A DNA stretch of 6,892 nt from Candidatus Peribacteria bacterium (GCA_943349385.1 CALQZM010000045.1:1-6892); one strand, 5' to 3'; shown: positions 1-6,801, numbered from the stretch's first letter. Notes: generated by a model not told the origin, from the sequence alone. Numbers and translations: made by a program.

Positions 1-35
1 GACTCTATTATACGCGGGCTTTGCTAATTTATTAA

Positions 36-1037
36 ATGATAATTTTAGGAATTGAATCATCTTGTGATGAAACGGCTATTGCAATTGTTGAAGACGGCAA
101 TAAAGTTTTGAGCAACACGATTGCTTCGCAAATTTTAATCCATCAAAAAACAAGTGGGGTTGTCCCCGAAGTTGCGGCTCGTGCTCACTTAGATAAATTT
201 GATAGTTTGCTAGAATTAGCTTTAAAAGAATCCAATTTAAGCTGGGATCAAATTGAGGCCATTGCAGTTACGGCTGGTCCGGGCTTAGTCGGTTGCTTAT
301 TAAATGGAATAACTTATGCTGCTACTTTGAGTGCGATTCACGGCAGACCTATAATTCCGGTAAATCACATTCACGGACACATTCTTAGCGCAACAATTGG
401 GTGTAGTGATGAAGTTAAATTCCCGATTGCAGTTTTATCAGTTTCGGGAGGACATAATGACTTATATATTGTTAGGAGTTTTACTGAGTTCGAAAAAATT
501 GGAGAGACATTAGACGACGCAGCCGGCGAAGCCTTTGACAAAGCCGCAAAGATGTTAGGGCTTGACTACCCAGGAGGACCTTCTATAAGCAAGCAAGCCA
601 TTAATGGTGACTCAGACAAATACAATTTACCACGCCCTATGCTTAATAAAGGATATGATTTTAGTTTTTCAGGACTTAAAACTGCCTTGAGTTTAGTTAT
701 TGAAAAATGCCCGAATACAGAAGAAGAAAAAGCCAATATTGCTGCAAGTTTTCAAGCTGCTGCCAACGATGTACTTAGCCAAAAACTAATTCGAGCTGCC
801 ACAGAATTTAATGTATCCGAAGTCCATTTAGTTGGAGGAGTTTCGGCAAACTTAGATTTACGAGCAAGAATCCTACGAATGTCACAAGAAGTTGGCGTAA
901 CTTTTAGACATCCTGCTGACTTTAAACTATGTACTGATAACGCAGGAATGATTGCCGCAGCTGCATTTTATACAAACAAAGCGAATTGGCTGCCACCTGG
1001 AGAAGTTCCAAAACTGATTACTTGGGAAAGTTTATAA
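36..1037 (+). CDS. tsaD: tRNA N6-adenosine threonylcarbamoyltransferase TsaD
   Basis: TsaD (Kae1/Gcp/YgjD family) transfers the threonylcarbamoyl group from threonylcarbamoyl-AMP to A37 of ANN-decoding tRNAs, forming t6A. It works in the cytoplasm with TsaB and TsaE, neither of which is in this window. The 333-residue product has the usual family length. It opens with ILGIESSCDETA, the family's N-terminal ATPase signature (residues 3-14). The metal-binding pair is in NHIHGH (His111, His115), SGGH lies at 137-140, and the conserved metal-ligand Asp is in CTDNAGMIA (Asp301). The GGVSAN segment is at 267-272. SGGH is followed by ND where many homologues have TQ, a minor change. The ATG at 36 places the N-terminal motif at residue 3, as is normal, so the start is secure. 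The preceding bases (ATTTATTAA) contain no Shine-Dalgarno sequence. The next gene starts 101 bp downstream in the same direction. Confidence 0.97.
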   Translation: MIILGIESSCDETAIAIVEDGNKVLSNTIASQILIHQKTSGVVPEVAARAHLDKFDSLLELALKESNLSWDQIEAIAVTAGPGLVGCLLNGITYAATLSAIHGRPIIPVNHIHGHILSATIGCSDEVKFPIAVLSVSGGHNDLYIVRSFTEFEKIGETLDDAAGEAFDKAAKMLGLDYPGGPSISKQAINGDSDKYNLPRPMLNKGYDFSFSGLKTALSLVIEKCPNTEEEKANIAASFQAAANDVLSQKLIRAATEFNVSEVHLVGGVSANLDLRARILRMSQEVGVTFRHPADFKLCTDNAGMIAAAAFYTNKANWLPPGEVPKLITWESL

Positions 1038-1039
1038 AA

Positions 1040-1068
1040 TTGCTAACAAAAGGAGTTCGAAATAAAAT
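1040..1068 (+). promoter_or_regulatory. Candidate sigma70-type promoter for hisS
   Basis: In the spacer between tsaD and hisS, TTGCTA (1040-1045) is followed after exactly 17 bp by TAAAAT (1063-1068). These match the -35 and -10 consensus at four and five of six positions. Transcription would begin near 1075, leaving a leader of about 64 nt before the hisS ATG. A second -10-like TATACT lies at 1115-1120 but has no good -35 partner. AT-rich spacers give such matches often by chance, and tsaD-hisS read-through remains possible. Confidence 0.3.
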
Positions 1069-1138
1069 AAGCAAAAATCCTCTAGACTAAGCCAAATAAA
1101 TGATGTATCTTAACTATACTAAAATTTAAAAAATCATT

Positions 1139-2455
1139 ATGCCAGAATCCGATAATTCTTCACCAATTGGGATGGGAGACGTCCTTCCTAAAGATCACGA
1201 ATATTTTACCTTTATTAAAAAAGTACTAAGACATCGATGTAGACAAGCTGGATTCAAAAGAATTTCGACTCCGATTTTTGAAAGAACCGATGTTTTAAAG
1301 AAGGCTTTAGCTGAAGAAGCAGATAGAATTGAACGGAGCATGTACAGTATGCGTGACCCAGAAGGTACTGACTTAACTGTTAGATCAGGAAACACTATTG
1401 GGATTGCCAGAGCTTATGTTGAACATAAATTCGATGAAATGCCTCAACCAATGTTCTTTTACTATATTGAACCACAAGCTAGATTCACCGAAATTAAATC
1501 TGGGTACTACCGACATTTTCATCAATTTGGACTCGAAGTAATAGGTGAAAGTGATCCAGCTTTAGATGCTCAAGTAATTTATGTTGCGAATCAAATCAAT
1601 AAAGACTTATCGATTGATGACAGATTTGAGTTGCAAATTAACAGTATGGGAGACCGTGAATCTAGAGAACGATATTTAGTGGATTTAACTAACTTTTTCG
1701 TAGGAAAAGAACGAGGAATCCCTTCGGAATATAGAGATTTAATTCAACGAGATCCGTTACAATTATTTTTAATAGAAGACGAAGACGTGCAAATCCTATG
1801 TGAAATGGCGCCAAAAATTGATGCTTATTGGTCACCAGAAAGCAAAGAATACCATGATGATCTATGTGAATATTTAGATGAATTAGGAATTAAATATGTT
1901 AAAAATAATAAACTATTTAGAAAACTTCCTTATTACACTGAAACGGTTTTTGAATTTTGGGAAAAAAATAGAGGACGACACAGAGCTATCGGCGGTGGTG
2001 GTAGATACGACAATCTTATCGAAAGATTAGGCGGAAAACCTACTCCAGCAGTTAACTATGCAGCCGGTCTTGAAAGAATTGTGGCTCAAATGAAAATTAA
2101 AAAAGCTATCGTGCCATCGAAAGATGACATAAATATTTTTGTGGCTCAATTAGGCAAAGAAGCTAAAAAGAAATGTTTATCAATGTTGACTCAAATGCAT
2201 GACGAAGGAATCAAAGCCATTGGAGCAATTGGTAAATGCAGTATGAAAGAACAAATTGCCTTAGCCGAAAAATTCAAAGTTCCGTATATGGTACTTATGG
2301 GATTAACTGAAGTTCGAGAAGGAGTAGCCATTATTCGTGAAATGAAAAGAGGAACTCAAGTCACTATGAAATACGAAGATATTATTCCAGAAGTTATAAA
2401 AAGGATTGGTGTTGGGGAATTAGATAAATACACTCCAGGCGAAATTCTTTACTAG
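1139..2455 (+). CDS. hisS: Histidyl-tRNA synthetase, divergent histidine-binding motifs
   Basis: This is a class II aminoacyl-tRNA synthetase of the HisRS family, predicted to charge tRNA-His in the cytoplasm. At 438 residues it has the usual length. Motif 1 surrounds residues 36-47 (QAGFKRISTPIF). The motif 2 region is at 106-133 (FYYIEPQARF to FHQFGLE), the GGGGRYDNL glycine loop at 286-294, and motif 3 at 308-317 (AAGLERIVAQ). A C-terminal anticodon-binding domain spans about 330-423, so it is not the shorter HisZ paralogue. Several normally conserved positions differ. LRPEGT of the family reads VRSGNT (81-86), losing the Glu that contacts the histidine amino group (Glu83 in E. coli). GLDYY reads KLPYY (262-266), although its preceding Arg (Arg261) remains. 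The motif 2 segment RPQxGR reads IKSGYY (119-124), while Arg115, Gln129 and Glu133 are kept. The fold assignment is firm, but normal catalytic behaviour is less certain. The ATG has no Shine-Dalgarno sequence. Confidence 0.93.
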   Translation: MPESDNSSPIGMGDVLPKDHEYFTFIKKVLRHRCRQAGFKRISTPIFERTDVLKKALAEEADRIERSMYSMRDPEGTDLTVRSGNTIGIARAYVEHKFDEMPQPMFFYYIEPQARFTEIKSGYYRHFHQFGLEVIGESDPALDAQVIYVANQINKDLSIDDRFELQINSMGDRESRERYLVDLTNFFVGKERGIPSEYRDLIQRDPLQLFLIEDEDVQILCEMAPKIDAYWSPESKEYHDDLCEYLDELGIKYVKNNKLFRKLPYYTETVFEFWEKNRGRHRAIGGGGRYDNLIERLGGKPTPAVNYAAGLERIVAQMKIKKAIVPSKDDINIFVAQLGKEAKKKCLSMLTQMHDEGIKAIGAIGKCSMKEQIALAEKFKVPYMVLMGLTEVREGVAIIREMKRGTQVTMKYEDIIPEVIKRIGVGELDKYTPGEILY

Positions 2456-2473
2456 ATACATTCGAATTTTTTT
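2441..2473 (+). terminator. Weak terminator-like hairpin at the hisS stop
   Basis: AAATTC (2442-2447) pairs with GAATTT (2464-2469) across a 16-nt loop containing the hisS stop codon. The right arm runs into seven consecutive T residues (2467-2473). This has the layout of an intrinsic terminator, but the stem is short and AT-rich with a long loop, so it would be weak at best. The same bases can pair alternatively, as TTCGAATT (2461-2468) with AATTCGAA (2493-2500). The rest of the 190-bp spacer up to 2645 is AT-rich, with no ORF or clear promoter. Confidence 0.2.
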
Positions 2474-2645
2474 GCTATTACTAGACTAAATGAATTCGAA
2501 GCTACACATAATCGTATTCTAGCGAATCAAGACACATAATTATTGTTACCAAAGATTAATTTAAATTTATAACAAATTTTTGTATTTCCATATTTTCAAT
2601 TGCTAATAAATATGGTAAAACTGTATTTGTAAATAATAGATAAAA

Positions 2646-3908
2646 ATGTCCAAATTCAATAATCAAATACTGCAAAAACTCGATAAGCCAAAATTGATTC
2701 GATTACTCGAACGCGAAGGCATTGACGCTTCGGCTGAACAACCGAAACCTGAGTTAATTCGGCTTTTAATGTTGGCTAAACGTGCCAATGCCCCTACAAG
2801 ACCAAAGTCAATTAATATCACATCGGCCAATAATCGAAAAATTGCTGCAATCCTTACCAGTGTCGCAATAATTGTTATTGGGGTTTCGTTATACTTATTT
2901 AATCCGATTTTCGAAAAGAATATTAATTTTTTATTTGGTAAAATTTCTGGCGAACCTAGTTTTGTAGGTAAGAATACTGGTCCTACTATTTACGAAAAAA
3001 ATGGTAAGACTTACGTTGTGTATGATCATCCACTAATTGATGTCGATGTACTTTATGATCCCGAATGCAAAAGGCCGGAATGTAATTTGGATTCTTACTA
3101 TAAACAAGTAAAATCTTATATTACTCCCCTAATTAATTTTAACGAAGTTCCTTATAATTCTCGCGAAGGACAAAAATTAGCAGAGGCCTATAAGCTAAAT
3201 TTAATGCCGGTATTTTTATTCGAAAATATAATTGAACAAACTGAAAACTTTGAAAATTCCAAGAAAAATCTAGAAAAAATCTTAGATAAATATATTTTGC
3301 AGGTACCTCCAGTTAAAGTTATTAATGGTCCAAATTTAACTAACGGGCAAATCATTGGTTTACCTTTAGACAAAAAAGCACCTATTACAATAGTGGAATA
3401 CAGCGCTTTTTCATGTAAACTGTGTAACGATAATTCTGCAACTATTAATAGTATATTTGAAATGTATCCAGATCAAGTAACTAAAGTAGTGAAGTATTTT
3501 AATACCGGAAGTAAAGATACCGAAGCTGCAATCGCTGCAGAGTGCGCAGGTCAGCAAAATAAATTTAAAGAATATTATGATTTACTTTATAGCCGTCAAG
3601 ATGATTGGGTAAATCTAGCAGAGTCGGGGTTACCATCCAAATTCACAGGATACGCTTTAGAATTAGGACTTGCCAGAAACACGTTTAATCAATGCCAAGT
3701 TGATCCGAATACCAAGCAAATCGCCCAAAATCATTATACCGAAGCCGGTAGTTTAGGCATAAGTGCAGCTCCAACTATTCTTGTAAATAATAATGTTTTG
3801 GTAGGTTCTTATACTCCTAAAAATTTAGCAACTGCTATCAACGATATTTTATTGTCCGAAGGCAAAACTATTAAATCTAATTCAGTAAAAGAAAATGAAG
3901 CAAATTAA
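2646..3908 (+). CDS. Membrane-anchored tandem thioredoxin/DsbA-like protein with N-terminal SAP-like domain
   Basis: The 420-residue product has four visible parts. Residues about 8-45 form two helices around LDKPKLIRLLEREGI and KPELIRLLMLA, resembling a SAP/HeH or Rho-N-type helical domain. One transmembrane helix follows at 66-86, with basic residues before it, so the N-terminus should be cytoplasmic and the rest outside. Residues about 115-220 look like a first thioredoxin-like domain with a CX4C pair (Cys141, Cys146) and a likely cis-proline (Pro188). Residues about 223-405 form a DsbA-family domain (Thioredoxin_4 type) with the active-site motif CKLC (257-260) and cis-proline in ISAAPTI (Pro376). 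Cys300 and Cys350 may form a further disulfide. The likely role is thiol-disulfide exchange (oxidation or isomerisation) at the outer face of the cytoplasmic membrane. The substrate is unknown, and no DsbB/VKOR partner is in the window. Its stop overlaps the next gene by 14 bp. The ATG at 2646 has no Shine-Dalgarno sequence; it is supported by the SAP-like domain beginning just after it. Confidence 0.85.
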   Translation: MSKFNNQILQKLDKPKLIRLLEREGIDASAEQPKPELIRLLMLAKRANAPTRPKSINITSANNRKIAAILTSVAIIVIGVSLYLFNPIFEKNINFLFGKISGEPSFVGKNTGPTIYEKNGKTYVVYDHPLIDVDVLYDPECKRPECNLDSYYKQVKSYITPLINFNEVPYNSREGQKLAEAYKLNLMPVFLFENIIEQTENFENSKKNLEKILDKYILQVPPVKVINGPNLTNGQIIGLPLDKKAPITIVEYSAFSCKLCNDNSATINSIFEMYPDQVTKVVKYFNTGSKDTEAAIAAECAGQQNKFKEYYDLLYSRQDDWVNLAESGLPSKFTGYALELGLARNTFNQCQVDPNTKQIAQNHYTEAGSLGISAAPTILVNNNVLVGSYTPKNLATAINDILLSEGKTIKSNSVKENEAN

Positions 3909-5262
3909 CCTCTACAAACAGAACAGTTCTATTTTAATTTTGCTTGGAGTTTTAATTTGCTCTATAACTGTTTTTAGTTTTTCTGGCACCACTTATGCCA
4001 AAGAATATAAAGATGTTAATGATGAGAATATTTACTATAAGGCGATTAATGATTTTACCCAAAAAGGTGTTTTAGAAGGATATTTAGATGGGAGTTTTCA
4101 ACCAAATAAATCTATTAGCCGCGCCGAAGCTTTGAAAGTGATTTTAAAAGCCTTTAACAAAGATTTGAAGCCTAAAGTTGATGCAGCAAATTTGAAAAAA
4201 TTTAGCGATGTGTATTCTACTGATTGGTTTTATGAATACATTCAACCTGGTGTACATTATGGAATAATTGAGGGTTATCAAGACGGTACATTTAAACCAG
4301 CAAACCAAGTATTATTTGCCGAAGCCTTAAAAATGGGAGTTGCGACTAAAGGTGTTAAAATTGAAGAAATTATTTTTAATGATTATCATCCTAGTATAAA
4401 GGCTACTGACTGGTTTGCTCGCTACTTTAGCTATGGATTTCAAAAAATGATTATCGACCTAGAACCTAATGGCGCTTTGAATCCTATAAAAGAATATACT
4501 CGCGGAGAATTTGTAGACTTAATTTATCGCTTAAGCGAAACACCGACTGAAGGTGTATTTGACGTAAGTTATAATTGGGACCAAGACACTATAAATACAG
4601 GATTAACTATTAGTTACCCTTTAGATTGGGAAAAATTCAACTTAGGTGATGGAGTCTTTTTAGCTTATTTCGCTGGTAACAAGCCTAGTTTCATAACTAC
4701 AGTTACTAATGGTGCTAGAGTATCTATAAATTACTTTCAAAATAGTGATAATAAATTAGAAACTGAATATTTTGAAGATCTAAAATTAAGAATTCAACAA
4801 AAGTATCCCAACTCAGATATAAAATTCGAGAATGAATCTACTAAACTTGGGAATGCTTTAAAAATAAATATTTCAGCAATTGGTTTAATTAATTATTATA
4901 TTTATTTAGAGCAAAACAATATATTAATTGCAGAAGGTAGTTACGATTTTGCTAGTTTGAAAGCTAGTGAATTGGTTAACGAAATTAATTTAATTTTCTC
5001 CAAAATTGGGACAGAATCTGGACTTTTGTTGAGTCCAAAACAAAAATTAGAAGTTGCTCGAATTAATATTTTAGTTCGTGGCAAAGGGCAAGAAATCTTG
5101 GATATGTTTATTCAAAAGGAATTAATTGAAACGGATACACTTGGGGTTGGCACAGGTCCTGTAGACTACTATTATGTAGCTGGTATTAACCACACAATTA
5201 AATATGAAAGAACAACAAATACAATCTGGGATATTAAAGAATCACAAACTACCGCTTTTTAA
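3895..5262 (+). CDS. Secreted S-layer-homology (SLH) domain protein
   Basis: This 455-residue exported surface protein has a signal peptide: Lys2 and Lys8, a hydrophobic core at about 12-30, and likely cleavage after TTYA (Ala35). Three SLH domains follow at about 38-85, 102-148 and 162-212. In this family SLH triplets bind secondary cell-wall polysaccharide, holding the protein on the envelope. The key TRAE-type motif is SRAE (75-78) in the first and TRGE (202-205) in the third, but LFAE (140-143) in the second, losing the Arg. Residues about 230-371 form an unrecognised mixed alpha/beta region starting near ISYPLDWEKF, reminiscent of PsbP/Mog1-like folds; this is only a resemblance. The last about 80 residues are also unassigned. 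The mature protein contains no cysteine, so it cannot be a disulfide substrate of the upstream oxidoreductase. The start ATG lies inside the upstream gene (ATGAAGCAAATTAA overlap), suggesting coupled translation. Its last 19 codons overlap the next gene. Confidence 0.9.
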   Translation: MKQINLYKQNSSILILLGVLICSITVFSFSGTTYAKEYKDVNDENIYYKAINDFTQKGVLEGYLDGSFQPNKSISRAEALKVILKAFNKDLKPKVDAANLKKFSDVYSTDWFYEYIQPGVHYGIIEGYQDGTFKPANQVLFAEALKMGVATKGVKIEEIIFNDYHPSIKATDWFARYFSYGFQKMIIDLEPNGALNPIKEYTRGEFVDLIYRLSETPTEGVFDVSYNWDQDTINTGLTISYPLDWEKFNLGDGVFLAYFAGNKPSFITTVTNGARVSINYFQNSDNKLETEYFEDLKLRIQQKYPNSDIKFENESTKLGNALKINISAIGLINYYIYLEQNNILIAEGSYDFASLKASELVNEINLIFSKIGTESGLLLSPKQKLEVARINILVRGKGQEILDMFIQKELIETDTLGVGTGPVDYYYVAGINHTIKYERTTNTIWDIKESQTTAF

Positions 5263-5458
5263 AGCCATTAAGTCTGTCGTTTTTGGGGCACTTTGCCTTA
5301 GTTTATTGCTTGTTTTAGTTGGATGTTCAAATGGTGATTTGTTAAAGACCGATGACGCAAAACTTGAATCGAGTGATCCACTAAAAACTCCTTTTATTGT
5401 TGGTCCGAATACAGAACCGAGTGTTAAGGGTCCAACTACACCTCCCCCATCTAATTAA
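5204..5458 (+). CDS. Small membrane lipoprotein of unknown function
   Basis: The 84-residue product has a basic N-region (Lys12, Lys15, Lys20, Lys23), a hydrophobic stretch at 25-39 and a lipobox LVGC (38-41). Cys41 is therefore the predicted lipidated residue after signal peptidase II cleavage. The mature part is only 44 residues, hydrophilic and ending in a Pro/Thr-rich tail (GPTTPPPSN), with no domain I recognise. The start overlaps the SLH gene by 59 bp in another frame. No other ATG lies before the signal core, so a shorter version would need a non-ATG start. The long overlap makes the exact start less certain than the gene itself, because the lipobox and hydrophobic core lie outside the overlap. 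Its position suggests an envelope role with its neighbours, but no function can be assigned. Confidence 0.75.
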   Translation: MKEQQIQSGILKNHKLPLFKAIKSVVFGALCLSLLLVLVGCSNGDLLKTDDAKLESSDPLKTPFIVGPNTEPSVKGPTTPPPSN

Positions 5459-5473
5459 TAAATTTAAAAATAC

Positions 5474-6613
5474 ATGAACGATATTAAACAAAAATCTTTA
5501 GACTACCACTCTAAATTTGGTGGAAAAATTCAAATTACAGGAAAATATCCACTAGAAACTCCCGAAGATTTAGGAATGGTTTATACTCCAGGAATGGCTT
5601 ATCCTTGCATGGAAATTGCCGCCGACAAAACAAAGGCTTATGACTACACAATGAAAAGAAGATCTGTAGCCATTGTTTCTGATGGTACTGCAGTTCTTGG
5701 ATTTGGCAATATTGGCCCAGAAGCAGGATTACCAGTAATGGAAGGGAAAGCCATGGTTTTTAAACGATTTGCCGATATTGATGCCTTTCCACTTTGTATT
5801 GCAACAAATAATCCAGATGAAATTATTCGGTTTTGCCAACAAATTGAACCGACTTTTGCAGGAATTCACTTAGAGGATATTAAAGCGCCGGAATGTTTTT
5901 ATATCGAAAAAAAATTACAAGAAACTTTGAATATTCCGGTTTTCCACGATGATCAATGGGGCACAGCAATTGTTGCTTTAGCTGGATTAATTAACGCACT
6001 TAAAGTTGTAGATAAAAAAGTTGAAGATATTAAAGTTGTGATTAATGGGGCCGGCGCAGCCGGCATCGCAGTAGCTAAAATCTTAGTTGAATTTGGTGTT
6101 AAAAATGTAATTTTACTTGATAGCGTTGGTGCTATTGAGTCTAGTAGAACTGACTTAAATGAATTTAAAATTGAAATGCTTGCAACAACCAATCCAAACA
6201 GCCAAGCTGGTGAACTTACCGAAGTTATTAAAGGCGCAGATGTATTTATGGGATTATCGAAAGCCGGTCTTTTAAGTCAAGACATGATTCGTTCAATGGC
6301 TGAAAAACCGGTTGTTTTTGCAATGGCTAACCCAATCCCAGAAATTATGCCACCAGAAGCTTTAGCGGCAGGAGCTGCTGTAGTAGCTACTGGACGGGCT
6401 GACTTTCCAAATCAAATCAACAATGTACTGGCTTTTCCAGGAGTTTTTAGAGGACTTTTGGATTCTAGAGCTACTAATTTGACTTTGGATATGATGGTAA
6501 AAGCCGCTGTTGGATTGGCAGGATTAATTAATGAACCTAGAGCAGATTATATTATTCCTGGAGCTTTTGATGAAGGTGTTTGCGAAGCAGTAGCCGAGGC
6601 CGTGGGAACTTAA
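5474..6613 (+). CDS. NAD(P)-dependent malic enzyme (short bacterial form)
   Basis: Malic enzyme oxidatively decarboxylates malate to pyruvate and CO2, reducing NAD+ or NADP+ in the cytoplasm. The 379 residues match the compact bacterial form without a phosphotransacetylase-like tail. Visible landmarks are the catalytic Tyr in VYTPG (Tyr37), VSDGTAVLGFGNIGPEAG (68-85), the catalytic Lys in MEGKAM (Lys92), the metal ligands in LED (133-135) and HDD (158-160), and the nucleotide-binding NGAGAAG (191-197). ANPIPE (285-290) and GRADFPNQINNVLAFPG (307-323) are also conserved. HDDQWGTA has Trp162 where the family usually has His (DDQHGTA). Asp216 at the end of the second Rossmann strand would favour NAD+, but cofactor choice cannot be settled by reading. 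The symbol could be maeA, maeB or mleA-like, so none is given. It lies 15 bp after the lipoprotein gene and may share its transcript. No Shine-Dalgarno sequence precedes the ATG. Confidence 0.95.
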   Translation: MNDIKQKSLDYHSKFGGKIQITGKYPLETPEDLGMVYTPGMAYPCMEIAADKTKAYDYTMKRRSVAIVSDGTAVLGFGNIGPEAGLPVMEGKAMVFKRFADIDAFPLCIATNNPDEIIRFCQQIEPTFAGIHLEDIKAPECFYIEKKLQETLNIPVFHDDQWGTAIVALAGLINALKVVDKKVEDIKVVINGAGAAGIAVAKILVEFGVKNVILLDSVGAIESSRTDLNEFKIEMLATTNPNSQAGELTEVIKGADVFMGLSKAGLLSQDMIRSMAEKPVVFAMANPIPEIMPPEALAAGAAVVATGRADFPNQINNVLAFPGVFRGLLDSRATNLTLDMMVKAAVGLAGLINEPRADYIIPGAFDEGVCEAVAEAVGT

Positions 6614-6771
6614 TATAGCATAGCTAAAAGTTGTAGATTGTAAAGATTCCTCATTATGTCACTAATAGTACTGCTAATAGCTTCTTCTTGTTCAAGTAAT
6701 TGCTGTAAAACTACCTGAGCAAGTACAGGATCAACTAGACTACTTTGTTCTGTAACTGATTTAATTTGCAT
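6610..6771 (-). CDS. Small unrecognised ORF, glutamine-rich helical peptide
   Basis: On the minus strand an ATG at 6771-6769 opens a 53-residue frame ending at a TAA (6612-6610) that overlaps the malic enzyme stop tail to tail. The peptide looks amphipathic and helical, with QQLLEQEEA near the middle and a hydrophobic end (LYNLQLLAMLY). It has no Cys or Trp. The same frame stays open upstream to the window edge (6891), which is unusual in AT-rich DNA. The segment opposite 6772-6819 still reads plausibly (KAQQLRAQLFG), but beyond that it turns into Cys/Phe-rich, unlikely protein. The true start could therefore lie upstream of 6771, or the gene could be 5'-truncated near 6815. I do not recognise a family, and no Shine-Dalgarno sequence is close to the ATG. 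Confidence 0.4.
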   Translation of the reverse strand: MQIKSVTEQSSLVDPVLAQVVLQQLLEQEEAISSTISDIMRNLYNLQLLAMLY

Positions 6772-6801
6772 TTTAATTCTACTGCTTACTCCAAATAACT
6801 G

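Noticed and set aside
1..55. Possible tail of an upstream gene: frame 2 reads LLYAGFANLLNDNFRN to a TGA at 53-55, and frame 3 stops with TAA at 33-35 directly before the tsaD ATG.
   Set aside because: Fewer than 20 codons are visible, all three frames give short peptides, and nothing distinguishes a real gene end from chance.
1049..1129. AAAGGAG followed by a 9-codon ORF (ATG at 1100, MMYLNYTKI).
   Set aside because: The ATG lies over 40 bases from the AAAGGAG, and the peptide is too short and low in complexity to call a gene or leader peptide.
1195..1395. Minus-strand ORF of 66 codons inside hisS.
   Set aside because: It is opposite the firmly assigned HisRS motif 1 region and has no protein-like features of its own.
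2456..2645. Riboswitch, T-box or small RNA in the longest spacer inside the gene array.
   Set aside because: Only AT-rich short inverted repeats are present; there is no conserved T-box or riboswitch core and no strong GC stem.
3188..3373. Minus-strand ORF of 61 codons inside the thioredoxin gene.
   Set aside because: It is a shadow of the plus-strand gene, with no start context or domain.
5953..6192. Minus-strand ORF of 79 codons inside the malic enzyme gene.
   Set aside because: It lies opposite the conserved nucleotide-binding domain; its low-complexity Ser/Thr/Leu makeup is typical of antisense shadows.
36..6613. Recoding of TGA (as Gly in Gracilibacteria or Absconditabacteria).
   Set aside because: All six genes are full length with no in-frame TGA, glycine motifs use GGN codons, and stops are TAA or TAG. 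The absence of TGA stops in six genes is too small a sample to mean anything.
2646..6613. A defence, toxin-antitoxin or mobile system.
   Set aside because: No nuclease, transposase, integrase, toxin or antitoxin motif is visible; the cluster consists of envelope and metabolic genes.
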